This document shows, in pieces, positions 7,835-15,317 of a stretch of 48,820 bases of DNA. The stretch covers positions 1 to 48,820 of the forward strand of contig JARKNV010000028.1 in assembly GCA_029976065.1 (NCBI GenBank), read 5' to 3'. The stretch is from Selenomonadales bacterium (GTDB lineage: Bacteria; Bacillota; Negativicutes; Sporomusales; UBA7701). A program made the position numbers and the translations under genes. Numbering within the stretch: position 1 is the stretch's first letter; each line of letters begins with the position of its first letter. The notes beneath the pieces are model-generated. The model was given only the letters and a program-made list of their open reading frames with translations, had not been told where the DNA came from and did not search any database.

Positions 7835-7993
7835 ATATGGTCACCCTTTTCCTGCTCCCAAGCGAGCAGGTTTTCTCTTTTCCCCCGCAAATTCCCAGCC
7901 TCCTGTCCCCCGCCCCGCCGTTACCTTTGCCCCGTAAGCACCGTTTAATATTGCGGGGTTAATATTATGTAAAATAGGACAGGAGGTCTCGAT

Positions 7994-8431
7994 ATGAACA
8001 AACGCATCGCCACCCTCGCCGCCGTATCGCTGCTCGCCGCCGCCCTGCTGCTCGGCGGCTGCGTAAACATCACCCAGACCGGCGGCCCGTCCGCGCCGGC
8101 CGGCCCGTCCGCGCCGCCCGCCGGGACCGACACCGTCAAAGTCGTCTACAACTACGGCGACGCCGACAAAGTCCATCTGTCCGACAACAACATCGTGCTG
8201 AAAGTCGGCGACAAGCTCGTTCTCCAGCCTGCCGCCGGCCTCACCAAGAATACCCGCTTCAAGTCGACCGGCAAATTCTTCATCGGCGACATCATGAAGC
8301 AGGAAAGCGACCAGCCGAACAGCGGCCGGGTCGTATTCACCGCCGTCAAGGCCGGCAAAGGCCAACTGCAGGTGATACCGGATACGGACAAGGTAGACCG
8401 CGCCACCGACCTCTGGGTCACAGTCGAGTAA
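7994..8431 (+). CDS. Small lipoprotein of unknown function
   Basis: A 145-residue predicted lipoprotein. The signal peptide MNKRIATLAAVSLLAAALLL ends in the lipobox LLGGC, giving Cys23 as the lipidated residue. A Pro/Ala/Gly-rich linker follows (about 30-45), then a ~100-residue domain rich in beta-type segments (VKVVYNYGDADKVHL, GDKLVLQPA, GRVVFTAVKAGKGQLQVIP). That pattern recalls small immunoglobulin-like or protease-inhibitor-like domains, but I do not recognise a family. AGGAGGT precedes the ATG. Downstream come two dispersed repeat elements and no further plus-strand gene, so it is monocistronic. It should be anchored outside the cytoplasmic membrane. Confidence 0.82.
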   Translation: MNKRIATLAAVSLLAAALLLGGCVNITQTGGPSAPAGPSAPPAGTDTVKVVYNYGDADKVHLSDNNIVLKVGDKLVLQPAAGLTKNTRFKSTGKFFIGDIMKQESDQPNSGRVVFTAVKAGKGQLQVIPDTDKVDRATDLWVTVE

Positions 8432-8436
8432 CAGGG

Positions 8437-8556
8437 GATTGGCGATAACGCCCCATCTGCGGCGTTGCCCCTCAGAACGCTTGCTAGCGTACATCCGAGT
8501 ACGCGTCGCGGCGCGCTCTTCCGGTGCGCCTTGCATCTGGAGCGTTCTAGCCAATC
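8437..8556 (+). repeat. Structured dispersed repeat, module 1, copy A
   Basis: A 120-base element starting five bases after the lipoprotein stop. The terminal arms GATTGGCGATAACGCCCCA and TGGAGCGTTCTAGCCAATC are complementary at 16-17 of 19 positions. The interior has the GCGTAC/GTACGC hairpin and a GCGTT/GGCGC pairing shared with copies B, D and F. See findings. Confidence 0.85.
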
Positions 8557-8610
8557 CCGGCACTCAAGGAAGGTTGGACGCGTCCGGGGAGCGACGAAGG
8601 TGTCGGGGAA

Positions 8611-8755
8611 GACGGGCGAGGAGCCACCTGTCACGGATGACAGTTGGCGACGGTACGACTGTGTCGGCCCGAGCCTTCGCCCTGCAGGCATAAGCGATCA
8701 CATCGCCGCTAAGCCTGCTTACGGCGCGTTCAGCCATAGCTCCGGCGCATAGCCC
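8611..8755 (+). repeat. Dispersed repeat, module 2
   Basis: About 145 bases matching the copies at 19378 and 34960 in patches, including GAGGAGCCACCTGTCACGGA, CGATCACATCGCCGCTAAGC and GCTCCGGCGCATAGCC (written on the plus strand). It contains the small hairpin CTGTCA/TGACAG. Together with copy A it fills most of the gap between the lipoprotein and the winged-helix gene. Confidence 0.75.
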
Positions 8756-8792
8756 GCCTTCCTCGTGGCCCGACCTGTTACAAACGCCAAAA

Positions 8793-8824
8793 GAGACCGT
8801 CTGAAGCATCAGCTTAGACGGTCT
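8793..8824. repeat. 32-bp direct repeat, left copy (hairpin)
   Basis: A 32-base sequence beginning GAGACCGTCTGAAGC is repeated without change at 10244-10275. It folds into a stem of AGACCGTCT/AGACGGTCT extended by AAGC/GCTT with an ATCA loop. On the minus strand it is followed by TTTT, so it may also terminate transcription of the winged-helix gene. Confidence 0.9.
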
Positions 8825-8829
8825 CAGAG

Positions 8830-8868
8830 TGTCAAAAGACCCCGGTTTTCCTCAGGGAAAATCGGGGT
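8830..8868 (-). terminator. Terminator of the winged-helix gene
   Basis: ACCCCGATTTTCC/GGAAAACCGGGGT hairpin at 8839-8868, followed on the minus strand by CTTTTGACA. It lies about 60 bases beyond the stop codon at 8926. Confidence 0.75.
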
Positions 8869-8925
8869 TAGCTTTGTAAAAGCGTTCATATGGTAAAGAA
8901 AAAGGGGGCCTGGAAAGGATAACAG

Positions 8926-10113
8926 TTATGCTAAAAATGTGATTTTGTTTAGCTTAAGCTGTTGAAACAAAGCATATCCATCGCCTAAGTCCCGTATATC
9001 CCTTTTTGACATTTTTGCATCATCCCACAAGGCAACTTCTATTTCTAATCCTTTACCTCTTTTCTTGGCTTTCCACATGCCAACTATTTCACCCTGCCAC
9101 AACACAGCACCGGGATTTGAAACGGTCTGCCAAATTTGTTTTTGCCGTGCCTTATGGTCCAAAATAACAGCACGGTCTTGCAAACCTAAATAAGGGTCAT
9201 GCCCTCCGAGCAAGTGTACTTTTCTCTCCGCTTGCGGCGTGGATAAAAGCAGTTCTTTGTCATCTGACAGTATATAGCGTTTTTTCCCGGCCAGGTTGAC
9301 AGGCTCGATTTCCTCTATAACGGTTTGCCATATTCGTTCGGCCTGTGCAGAGGAACATCCAAGCCAATCCGCAAACCCGCCTATGGATGCAGGGCCGAAA
9401 CAGTGTAGATATTTTCGCGCCAGTTTTTGTTCGGGGACACCCTTTACTTCAAGTGAATGACCTAGCCAGTGTTTATATGCGGTAAATGTTGGGCTAATAC
9501 CCTCTCTCTTTCCAAAAACAACCAAGCCCATAAAAGCACAAGGCCGAAGTAAAAAAGAAACTACCGCGCCGCCGACGGTCTGTTTCTCCGGGTTCCCGTA
9601 CATAGAGGGCTTGTTCCACAAATCCCTTTTATCATTTGGAAGAAGCGGCAACACCCATTCGGCCAAAGTTTGGTCTAACGCGGTTTTGCTTTTTAACACT
9701 TCGCCGTCCAGTTTCGGCATGACCTGTGTGAGTAACAGCAGTAATTCTCCCAAGGGCATTTGTAAAAAATCGAGGGCCAGTTGTATTCCCTGGGTATATA
9801 TCCAAGGTTCGTTTTGTTTGGCAACAAGCGCCGACAAAAACGCATCACTTTCCGAAGTGGGAAAGACCACGGGCGCACCACGAAAACTCCATGCCTGCAA
9901 CAGTGTTTTTTCGCCTTCAAGCAGCTGTTTCATATCGTCCTGTTTGCAATCAGGGATACGGTTATGTAATGCGATTTCCCATGCCCCGGGTGGCGAGTTT
10001 TGAAAACCACAAGCGCCGGCAATGCCCCCCACATCGGCCTTCTGATACCATGTGTCCAAATGGTGCGTATGAAGATGAAATTGTCGAATTTGCTCTTTAG
10101 AGATATTATCCAT
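8926..10113 (-). CDS. Winged-helix DNA-binding protein, HTH_42/AlkZ-like family
   Basis: The 395-residue protein has the layout of the HTH_42 (DUF1006) family, which includes the interstrand-crosslink glycosylases AlkZ and YcaQ. The N-terminal RQFHLHTHHLDTW...GGIAGACGFQ aligns with the region that carries the catalytic Gln-x-Gln/Asp in AlkZ; here it reads FQNS, so glycosylase activity is uncertain. A central helical part contains KYLHCFGPASIGGFADWLG, the usual winged-helix block, and the C-terminal barrel begins near VHLLGGHDPYLGLQDR. The ATG at 10113 has only a weak GGGG site. The gene is visibly richer in A+T than its neighbours and is enclosed by 32-bp direct repeats, which suggests acquisition by transfer. 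Confidence 0.8.
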   Translation of the reverse strand: MDNISKEQIRQFHLHTHHLDTWYQKADVGGIAGACGFQNSPPGAWEIALHNRIPDCKQDDMKQLLEGEKTLLQAWSFRGAPVVFPTSESDAFLSALVAKQNEPWIYTQGIQLALDFLQMPLGELLLLLTQVMPKLDGEVLKSKTALDQTLAEWVLPLLPNDKRDLWNKPSMYGNPEKQTVGGAVVSFLLRPCAFMGLVVFGKREGISPTFTAYKHWLGHSLEVKGVPEQKLARKYLHCFGPASIGGFADWLGCSSAQAERIWQTVIEEIEPVNLAGKKRYILSDDKELLLSTPQAERKVHLLGGHDPYLGLQDRAVILDHKARQKQIWQTVSNPGAVLWQGEIVGMWKAKKRGKGLEIEVALWDDAKMSKRDIRDLGDGYALFQQLKLNKITFLA

Positions 10114-10201
10114 GTAGATACCCCTTAATCCACATTATTTCATTTATATCCCTCGTCTTAACGCGACCAAAACTATATATAGCATATTTATTGATTAGCA
10201 A

Positions 10202-10227
10202 ATCCGGCTTGCAACAGCAAGCCGGAT
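10202..10227 (-). terminator. Possible terminator hairpin after the esterase gene
   Basis: ATCCGGCTTGC/GCAAGCCGGAT, an 11-bp perfect stem with a 4-base loop. The minus-strand tail TTTGCTAATC is only weakly T-rich, so termination is likely but not strong. Confidence 0.5.
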
Positions 10228-10243
10228 AGCGTTCTGACAGGCT

Positions 10244-10275
10244 GAGACCGTCTGAAGCATCAGCTTAGACGGTCT
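10244..10275. repeat. 32-bp direct repeat, right copy (hairpin)
   Basis: Identical to 8793-8824. On the plus strand it is followed by TTTTTCTT, which would make a plus-strand terminator even though no plus-strand gene precedes it. The two copies bracket the AT-richer winged-helix gene. Confidence 0.9.
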
Positions 10276-10280
10276 TTTTC

Positions 10281-11174
10281 TTATCCCTTCGCGAAGGCCG
10301 CGCGGAGCTTGTCCTCGATGAGCGCCCACGCCTCCCGCGCCGCTTCTTCCGGGCCGAAATGAGTGAAAGCGTGCATGCAGCCGGGAAACATCCGGTAAGT
10401 GACCTCCACCCCCGCCGCCTTGAGGCGCGCCGCGTACCGCTCCCCGTCGGCGCAAATCGGGTCCAGCTCGGCCGTGATCACCAGCGCCGGCGGCAGGCCG
10501 CCCAGGTCGTCGGCCAACAGCGGCGACAGCAGCGGATTCAGCGTATCCTCCGGCGTATTTACATAGCAGGCGGTGAAAAACTCCCGCGTCGCCGGCGTCA
10601 GCAGCCGGTCGCCCGTCTCCGTCGCGTAAGGGTCCACCGTCAGATCGAGCGGCGGATAATCCAGCACCTGATAAACGACCGCGAACTCGCGCCGCGCCCT
10701 CGCCAGCAGGCACAGCCCCGCCGCCAGGTTGCCGCCCGCGCTGTGCCCGCCCACGGCGATCCGGCCGGCGTCCACGCCCAGCCCGGCCGCGTTGGCGCAC
10801 AGCCATTTCACCACGGCATAGCATTCCTCCAGCGCCACCGGGAACTTGTGCTCCGGCGCCAGCCGGTAATCGACGCTCGCCACCGCGCAGCCCACATTGT
10901 CGGCGATCTCCCGGCACCACCGGTCGTCGTCGTCCGCGCTGCCCATCACGAACCCGCCGCCATGCATGCTCACGAACACCGGCAGGCCCTCGCCGGCCCC
11001 GCTCCGCGGCTTATAAAAAAGCACCCGCGTGGCTCCCGCGCCGGTCGGCACCGAAAATTGCGACACCCCGCTCGGCGGGGCGCCCTTCCCCGGGCGGGCC
11101 GGGTTTTCCGCCGCCCTTATTCTTGTCTTGATCGCCGCCTTGGCGAGCGCCACCATATCCAGATTCATCGCCAT
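10281..11174 (-). CDS. Alpha/beta hydrolase, HSL-type esterase
   Basis: A carboxylesterase of the hormone-sensitive-lipase group, 297 residues. The oxyanion-hole motif HGGGF is at residues 71-75, DYRLAPEHKFP at about 102-112, the nucleophile elbow GHSAGG at 143-148 (Ser145), the acid in ELDPICADGE and the catalytic His in CMHAFTHF. All three catalytic residues are present. It is probably cytoplasmic because there is no signal peptide; substrates are likely short-chain esters. Translation may begin at 11174 or at the ATG six bases later (11168), which has better spacing from GGGAG. uppP lies just upstream on the same strand, so the two may be cotranscribed. Confidence 0.88.
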   Translation of the reverse strand: MAMNLDMVALAKAAIKTRIRAAENPARPGKGAPPSGVSQFSVPTGAGATRVLFYKPRSGAGEGLPVFVSMHGGGFVMGSADDDDRWCREIADNVGCAVASVDYRLAPEHKFPVALEECYAVVKWLCANAAGLGVDAGRIAVGGHSAGGNLAAGLCLLARARREFAVVYQVLDYPPLDLTVDPYATETGDRLLTPATREFFTACYVNTPEDTLNPLLSPLLADDLGGLPPALVITAELDPICADGERYAARLKAAGVEVTYRMFPGCMHAFTHFGPEEAAREAWALIEDKLRAAFAKG

Positions 11175-11193
11175 ACTCTCCCGAAGCCGCGCC

Positions 11194-11991
11194 TCAGCGC
11201 GCGAAGAAATACCAGTACGACACCGCCGCCAGCACGAAACGGTAATAGGCGAACGACGCCAGCGTCGACCGGTTCAGGAACCGCAGGAACCACACGATCG
11301 AAAGATAAGCGACCGCGAACGACACCACGAAGCCGATGGCGATCATCGTCAGATCGTTGCCGTCGAGCTTATCGAGGATCTTCAGCAGATCGTAAATGCA
11401 GGCCATCAGCATCAGCGGCACGGCGATTATGAACGAGAACTCCGCCGCCGCCGTGCGGTTCATGCCGAACAGCAGGCCGCCGGCAATCGTCGAGCCGGAG
11501 CGGGAAAAGCCCGGCCACAGCGACAGAATCTGGAACAGGCCCACGAAAAACGCCTGCTTGATCGTCATATCCTCCACGTCGCGCGTCACCGGCCGGGTGG
11601 CGACCTTCTCGGCCACCAGCATCACGATCGCCCCCAGCACCAGGCCGATGATGACCGTATACGTCGAAAACAGATACGCCTTGATCGGCTTGTGAAGCAG
11701 GAAACCCACGGCCGCCACCGGCACGATGCCGGCCGCCACGTGCCAGGCCGACAATCCCGCGGTGCTCGTGATCCGCCGCAGATCCAGCATGCGGAAGAAC
11801 TTGTCGCGGTACAGGATGAAAACCGACAGGATGGCCCCCAACTGGATGAACACCTCGAAAACGCTGGCCTTCTCGCCCTCGTAGCCCAGCAGCGACCCGG
11901 CCAGGATCATGTGCCCGGTGGAAGAAATGGGCAAAAACTCCGTCAAGCCCTCGACGACGCCTATTATTACTGCGATTGCATATTCATTCAA
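11194..11991 (-). CDS. uppP: Undecaprenyl-diphosphate phosphatase UppP/BacA
   Basis: This integral membrane enzyme dephosphorylates undecaprenyl diphosphate to recycle the lipid carrier for peptidoglycan, and its overexpression gives bacitracin resistance. The 265-residue protein has about eight membrane segments and both family signatures: GVVEGLTEFLPISSTGH near the N-terminus (catalytic Glu and His) and the P-loop-like PGFSRSGSTI in the middle. I chose TTG at 11991 because GGGAGG lies nine bases upstream and the protein then begins with the conserved first helix; a GTG at 12021 would have no ribosome-binding site. It is followed by the esterase gene 19 bases downstream. Confidence 0.95.
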   Translation of the reverse strand: MNEYAIAVIIGVVEGLTEFLPISSTGHMILAGSLLGYEGEKASVFEVFIQLGAILSVFILYRDKFFRMLDLRRITSTAGLSAWHVAAGIVPVAAVGFLLHKPIKAYLFSTYTVIIGLVLGAIVMLVAEKVATRPVTRDVEDMTIKQAFFVGLFQILSLWPGFSRSGSTIAGGLLFGMNRTAAAEFSFIIAVPLMLMACIYDLLKILDKLDGNDLTMIAIGFVVSFAVAYLSIVWFLRFLNRSTLASFAYYRFVLAAVSYWYFFAR

Positions 11992-12030
11992 TGCTGCTTG
12001 CCTCCCGCCGTTAAGACACACTAATATACA

Positions 12031-12558
12031 TTATATACCACCGCTGGTCGAATGCAAGCCTTTCAGCATGCCGATCACCGTCGCGTCCGTCGGAAAGGCC
12101 AGCGGCGGCGGCGCGTCCAGCGGGAAATACCCCACCGCGTCCAGATCGTCCCCGGCCGCCGGCACCCCGCCCGTCACCCTGGCTCTGAACCAGATGCCCA
12201 CCGTATGCGCCTCGGAGTTGTGCCAATTCGACAGCACCGTGAACACCCCCTCCAGCGCGACCGTCAGCCCCGTCTCCTCGCGGAACTCCCGCCCGATGGC
12301 CGCGTACACATCCTCATCATATTCCACATACCCGCACGGTATGCACCACAGCCCGGGGTAGGTCGACCACCCCGCCCGGCGGCCGAGCAGTATCCGCCCC
12401 TCCCCGTCCTGCACGATCGCCGCCACGCCCACCACCGGGTTCTCGTACATAACATAGCCGCACGCCGTGCACACCAGCCGTTCCCGTTCCCGGCGGTGCT
12501 TCAGGGCGAGCGGGCCGCCGCACTTCGGGCAAAAATTGAACCGCTGCTTGCCTGTCAA
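12031..12558 (-). CDS. Nudix hydrolase with N-terminal zinc ribbon
   Basis: A 175-residue protein with a zinc ribbon (CPKCGG at about 10 and CTACGY at about 31), followed by a Nudix domain. The Nudix box is complete: G-x5-E-x7-REFREETGL beginning at CGYVEYDED, so the metal-binding Glu residues are in place. The ribbon plus Nudix layout is that of the ADP-ribose/NADH pyrophosphatase-like group, which removes toxic or surplus nucleoside diphosphate derivatives. The start is TTG at 12558, preceded by GGAGAGGTGA. uppP lies 39 bases downstream and could be cotranscribed. The exact substrate cannot be assigned. Confidence 0.88.
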   Translation of the reverse strand: MTGKQRFNFCPKCGGPLALKHRRERERLVCTACGYVMYENPVVGVAAIVQDGEGRILLGRRAGWSTYPGLWCIPCGYVEYDEDVYAAIGREFREETGLTVALEGVFTVLSNWHNSEAHTVGIWFRARVTGGVPAAGDDLDAVGYFPLDAPPPLAFPTDATVIGMLKGLHSTSGGI

Positions 12559-12609
12559 AATAAGTCACCTCTCCCCTCCCTTCGCCGCCCGCCCCCCGAA
12601 CTCCTCCGC

Positions 12610-13314
12610 TCAGTGCAGGAAAGAACCGTTCTCCGCCACATCCTCGCGGATAACGTGCAACTGCCCCTCCCGGTCCATCAGGGCCACGAACACATCCCCC
12701 AGCCGCGCGCCGTACCGGCCGCGGAACTCCTCGATCTGATCCGCGGAAAACCCCATCTTCGCCAGCGTCTCCTCCTGCAGCTCCCCCTCCAGCACCACTG
12801 GCACCAGCACCCGGTTCGGCGTCACTTTCTGGCCCAGCCGGCTGGCGGTCACCGGCAGATGCTCCGCCTTCTTCAGCACGCTCAGCCTGCCCGTCGGCTC
12901 CAGGATCGCCAACTCCACCTCGGTGATGTCGAAAACGTCCTTCTCGCGCAGCAGTTGCAGCAGCATCTCGGCCGTCAGCCGCGCGCCGCGCAGGTTGGCC
13001 TTGATGATCTGCCCATCCTCCACCACCACCGTCGGCGCATAGTTGAGCCGCGTGTACACGCCCCGGAACTTGATGCTTATCCAGCTGACCGCGATCTGGA
13101 GCACGCCGAGCATCGCCAGGGCGACCAGCACGTGGCCCAGGCCGATGTCCGGGTCGGCGATGCTCGCGCCGGCCACCGTTCCGGCGGTAATCGACAGCGC
13201 GAAGTCCACCGGCGTAAGATCGGCCATCTGCCGCTTCCCGGCCGCCAGCCAGACGGCGACAAGCACCGCCAGCGTCGCCACGACGGTGAACGCGATCGAA
13301 CCGAGCTCCTCCAC
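12610..13314 (-). CDS. DUF421 (YetF-like) membrane protein
   Basis: The 234-residue protein has three membrane segments in residues 1-85 followed by a soluble domain, as in the Bacillus YetF/YcaP (DUF421) family. Typical features are the PVDFALSITAGTVAGA segment in the membrane part and VVEDGQIIKANLRGARLTAEMLLQLLREKDVFDITEV in the soluble part. Function is not established; some family members are sporulation-associated. The GTG at 13314 has AGGAGGT at good spacing. The next minus-strand gene upstream (peroxiredoxin) is separated by a terminator and repeat B, so this gene should have its own promoter; none is obvious in the short space left. Confidence 0.85.
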   Translation of the reverse strand: MEELGSIAFTVVATLAVLVAVWLAAGKRQMADLTPVDFALSITAGTVAGASIADPDIGLGHVLVALAMLGVLQIAVSWISIKFRGVYTRLNYAPTVVVEDGQIIKANLRGARLTAEMLLQLLREKDVFDITEVELAILEPTGRLSVLKKAEHLPVTASRLGQKVTPNRVLVPVVLEGELQEETLAKMGFSADQIEEFRGRYGARLGDVFVALMDREGQLHVIREDVAENGSFLH

Positions 13315-13359
13315 GGCAACACCTCCTGAAAAATAGTGTAACCGCCCCCCGAAGCGTTA

Positions 13360-13398
13360 TGACAAACGAAAAGAGGACGCCTCTTGTCGTCCTCTTTC
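13360..13398 (-). terminator. Terminator of the peroxiredoxin transcript
   Basis: GAAAGAGGAC/GTCCTCTTTTC stem at 13368-13398 followed on the minus strand by GTTTGTC. It lies beyond repeat B, so the repeat is inside the peroxiredoxin 3' untranslated region. Confidence 0.75.
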
Positions 13399-13422
13399 AC
13401 TCGCTTCATTCCGAAGGCTAAA

Positions 13423-13541
13423 GGCTGTTCAGAATGCCTCAGATGCAAGGCGCACCGAGGACGCGCAGCGACGCGTACTCGGAACGTACGCTAGCAAGCG
13501 CCCGCAGGGGCAACACAGCAGATGAGGCATTATCAACAGCC
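13423..13541 (-). repeat. Structured dispersed repeat, module 1, copy B
   Basis: A 119-base element ending five bases after the peroxiredoxin stop codon (read on the minus strand). The plus-strand arms GGCTGTTCAGAATGCCTCA and TGAGGCATTATCAACAGCC are complementary at 17 of 19 positions. The core has GCGTAC/GTACGC and GGCGC/GCGCC pairings. This is the simplest full copy in the window. Confidence 0.88.
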
Positions 13542-13546
13542 GAGAA

Positions 13547-14083
13547 CTATAGGGTCCGGTCACCGGGGTGCCAGTCTATCGGGCACAACCCCCCGCTCTG
13601 CAGCGCCTGCAGTACCCGCAGCGTCTCTTCCACGCTGCGGCCGACGTTGAGATCGCTCACCACCGAATAGCGCAGCACCCCTTCGGGGTCGATGATGAAC
13701 AGGCCGCGCAGGGCGATCCCCTCCTCCTCGACCAGCACCCCGTAGCGGCGGGCCACTCCCTTGGTGATATCGGAGGCCAGCGGATAATCGAGACCGCCCA
13801 GGCCGCCGTCCGCCGGCGAACTGCGCACCCACGCGCGGTGGCTGTAGACGCTGTCCACGCTCACCCCGAGGATCTCCGCCCCCGCGGCCTTGAACTCGGC
13901 CAGGCGGGAGTTGAAGCCGCGAATCTCGGTCGGGCACACGAAGGTAAAATCGAGCGGATAGAAGAACAGCACCAGCCACTTGCCCTGATAATCGGTCAAC
14001 GTGGCGACGTGGTCGAGCTCATCGAGATTCTTGGTTGTCGGCATGGCGAAATCGGGGGCTTTCTGTCCTACTTTGGCTGACAT
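13547..14083 (-). CDS. Peroxiredoxin, typical 2-Cys (AhpC/Prx1) type
   Basis: This cytoplasmic peroxidase reduces H2O2 and organic peroxides. The 178-residue protein has the peroxidatic site FTFVCPTE (Cys50) and a resolving Cys at 167 in GGLCPIDWHPGD, so it is a typical 2-Cys enzyme. TAAGGAG precedes the ATG at 14083. The upstream region 14084-14160 is very AT-rich and contains TATAAT and imperfect inverted TAATTA-type motifs that could be a PerR-like operator, but I cannot define it. The transcript carries repeat B and then a terminator. No AhpF-like reductase is adjacent, so it must rely on thioredoxin or another reductant. Confidence 0.93.
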   Translation of the reverse strand: MSAKVGQKAPDFAMPTTKNLDELDHVATLTDYQGKWLVLFFYPLDFTFVCPTEIRGFNSRLAEFKAAGAEILGVSVDSVYSHRAWVRSSPADGGLGGLDYPLASDITKGVARRYGVLVEEEGIALRGLFIIDPEGVLRYSVVSDLNVGRSVEETLRVLQALQSGGLCPIDWHPGDRTL

Positions 14084-14185
14084 TATGTATCACTCCTTAA
14101 TTGATAATTAATATTACTTGATATTTATTATATTATACGTCGGTTAAAAAATTCCTTCTCGTCCCCAAAAAAAATTTTTGTCGCC

Positions 14186-14227
14186 CCGAAAAAAATAACC
14201 GCCGGCTGTCGTACGGACAGCCGGCGG
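14186..14227 (-). terminator. Strong terminator of the BrxF-like gene
   Basis: CCGCCGGCTGTC/GACAGCCGGCGG, a 12-bp perfect stem, followed on the minus strand by TTATTTTTTT. Between it and the stop at 14298 are degenerate direct repeats of GTCAGGG. Confidence 0.92.
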
Positions 14228-14297
14228 ATGACAGACGTAATGTCAGGGTATTTGCCAGGCATTATGTCAGCGATTGTCAGGGCATTTGTCAGGGCGC

Positions 14298-14762
14298 TCA
14301 GCCGATCTCGACGACCCTCAACTCGGCCGCCGGGTAGCGTTTCGGCTCCGGCAGCCCCGCCTCCATGTAGGCCAGCTTGCTATCGGCGTATTCTCCCGGC
14401 CACGCCGCCACGATGCTGTGCTTCTTGCCCAGCTGGCGCAGCAATTCCAGGGGGTTCAGGTTCAAAATCGGCGTAAAAAGCACCTGGACGTTGTCGAGCA
14501 GGATGACGTCGGCGCGCTCGCGCTCCAGCAGCTTGTCCATGATATGGGGAGCTTCCTTCGGCCGCGCCTTGGGCACGAGCTCCAGCAGCTCGTCGGTCAC
14601 CAGCTCGCGGCAATCGACATACCGCCAGCCCCGGTTGAGGCCCAGTTCGCGCATGATCTTGCTCTTGCCGCTGCCCGGTCTGCCGACGATCAGTACGAGC
14701 CGCTCCTGTTTGTCCTTCAGTTCCTGGACGTAGTCTACGACCATCTGGATTGCTACCGGCAT
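14298..14762 (-). CDS. BrxF-like P-loop NTPase (orphan)
   Basis: The 154-residue protein has a Walker A motif GRPGSGKS at residues 27-34, a Walker B-like DVILLDNVQVLF near 86-97 and the C-terminal block AAWPGEYADSKLAYMEAGLPEP. That block, together with LNPLELLRQLGKKHS, is the pattern I associate with BrxF, the small P-loop protein of type 3 BREX phage-defence systems. No brxC, pglX, pglZ or brxHII is in the window, so it stands alone. AGGAG precedes the ATG. The upstream gene at 14845 is on the same strand 82 bases away and may be cotranscribed. The family match is from memory; a different role as a general helper ATPase is possible. Confidence 0.7.
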   Translation of the reverse strand: MPVAIQMVVDYVQELKDKQERLVLIVGRPGSGKSKIMRELGLNRGWRYVDCRELVTDELLELVPKARPKEAPHIMDKLLERERADVILLDNVQVLFTPILNLNPLELLRQLGKKHSIVAAWPGEYADSKLAYMEAGLPEPKRYPAAELRVVEIG

Positions 14763-14844
14763 GGCACGGCTCCTCTCTAATCCGCGGAATTCGCACTAAC
14801 TTATTCGGCAAGGTATGCCAAAATCCTGCCCCGAACGACAAAAT

Positions 14845-15162
14845 TTACCGGGCGGCGGAAATGATCGCCCGCGCGTTGACCCCGCCGGGCTGGGGCCGGT
14901 GGTCGATCAGCAGCTCCCGGCAGCCGAGAACGAACTTCATCACAAAAGTGTCGCCGCGATAACAGAAGAACTCGTCGGGCACGATATACACGAGAAGGTC
15001 GATATCGTCGACGGCGCAGGCGCCGCCCGCGAATTCCACCGTCAGGTCGTGGGGCGCCCTGAAGACGAGCCGTGACCCGACCCGCTGGTTGGCGATGATC
15101 TCCGGCGTCACCGCGGCCACAGCGGCGGCATCCCCGGCCGGCGTCTTGATGATAAATTCCAT
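14845..15162 (-). CDS. Small protein of unknown function
   Basis: A 105-residue soluble protein with no signal peptide or membrane segment. It is rich in beta-type segments (SRLVFRAPHDLTVEFAGG, DIDLLVYIVPDEFFCYRGDTFVMKFVLG) and ends in HRPQPGGVNARAIISAAR. I do not recognise a family. GGGAAGGGA precedes the ATG at 15162. It lies immediately upstream of the BrxF-like gene on the same strand and diverges from the small zinc-ribbon gene at 15318. Third-position GC bias and a clear ribosome-binding site make it a likely real gene. Confidence 0.6.
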   Translation of the reverse strand: MEFIIKTPAGDAAAVAAVTPEIIANQRVGSRLVFRAPHDLTVEFAGGACAVDDIDLLVYIVPDEFFCYRGDTFVMKFVLGCRELLIDHRPQPGGVNARAIISAAR

Positions 15163-15274
15163 TATATCCCTTCCCCCATTATCATAACCAAAAAATGCTA
15201 CGGCGATAAGATTCTCCTATGCGTACGGCGGCGGAATGTCGGCCCGCGGCCGGACGCCCGTCCGGCTGGTGTGT

Positions 15275-15280
15275 TATAAT
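15275..15280 (+). promoter_or_regulatory. Extended -10 promoter
   Basis: TGTTATAAT with no clear -35 hexamer, about 38 bases before the ATG at 15318. It resembles the extended -10 elements at 2318 and 6967. Confidence 0.55.
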
Positions 15281-15317
15281 CAATGTGGCCATATTTGACC
15301 GAAGGGAGCGGCATCCG

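Noticed and set aside
8152..8809. Several overlapping frames (up to 179 codons) after the lipoprotein gene
   Set aside because: They are translations of the structured repeats; the same peptide fragments (for example RGNAADGALS and RGNTADEALS) appear at other repeat copies in different contexts.
12052..13329. A 425-codon plus-strand frame across the Nudix and DUF421 genes
   Set aside because: The product is rich in Arg/His/Pro/Gln with no hydrophobic core and spans two real minus-strand genes and their gap.
14084..14160. A defined PerR box before the peroxiredoxin gene
   Set aside because: The region is AT-rich with several partial inverted repeats, but no 7-1-7 palindrome is good enough to name an operator.
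14228..14297. Possible short tandem repeat (GTCAGGG-ATTTG-CAGG units) or CRISPR-like array
   Set aside because: Only two or three degenerate units without regular spacers; too short for CRISPR. I saw no CRISPR array anywhere in the window.
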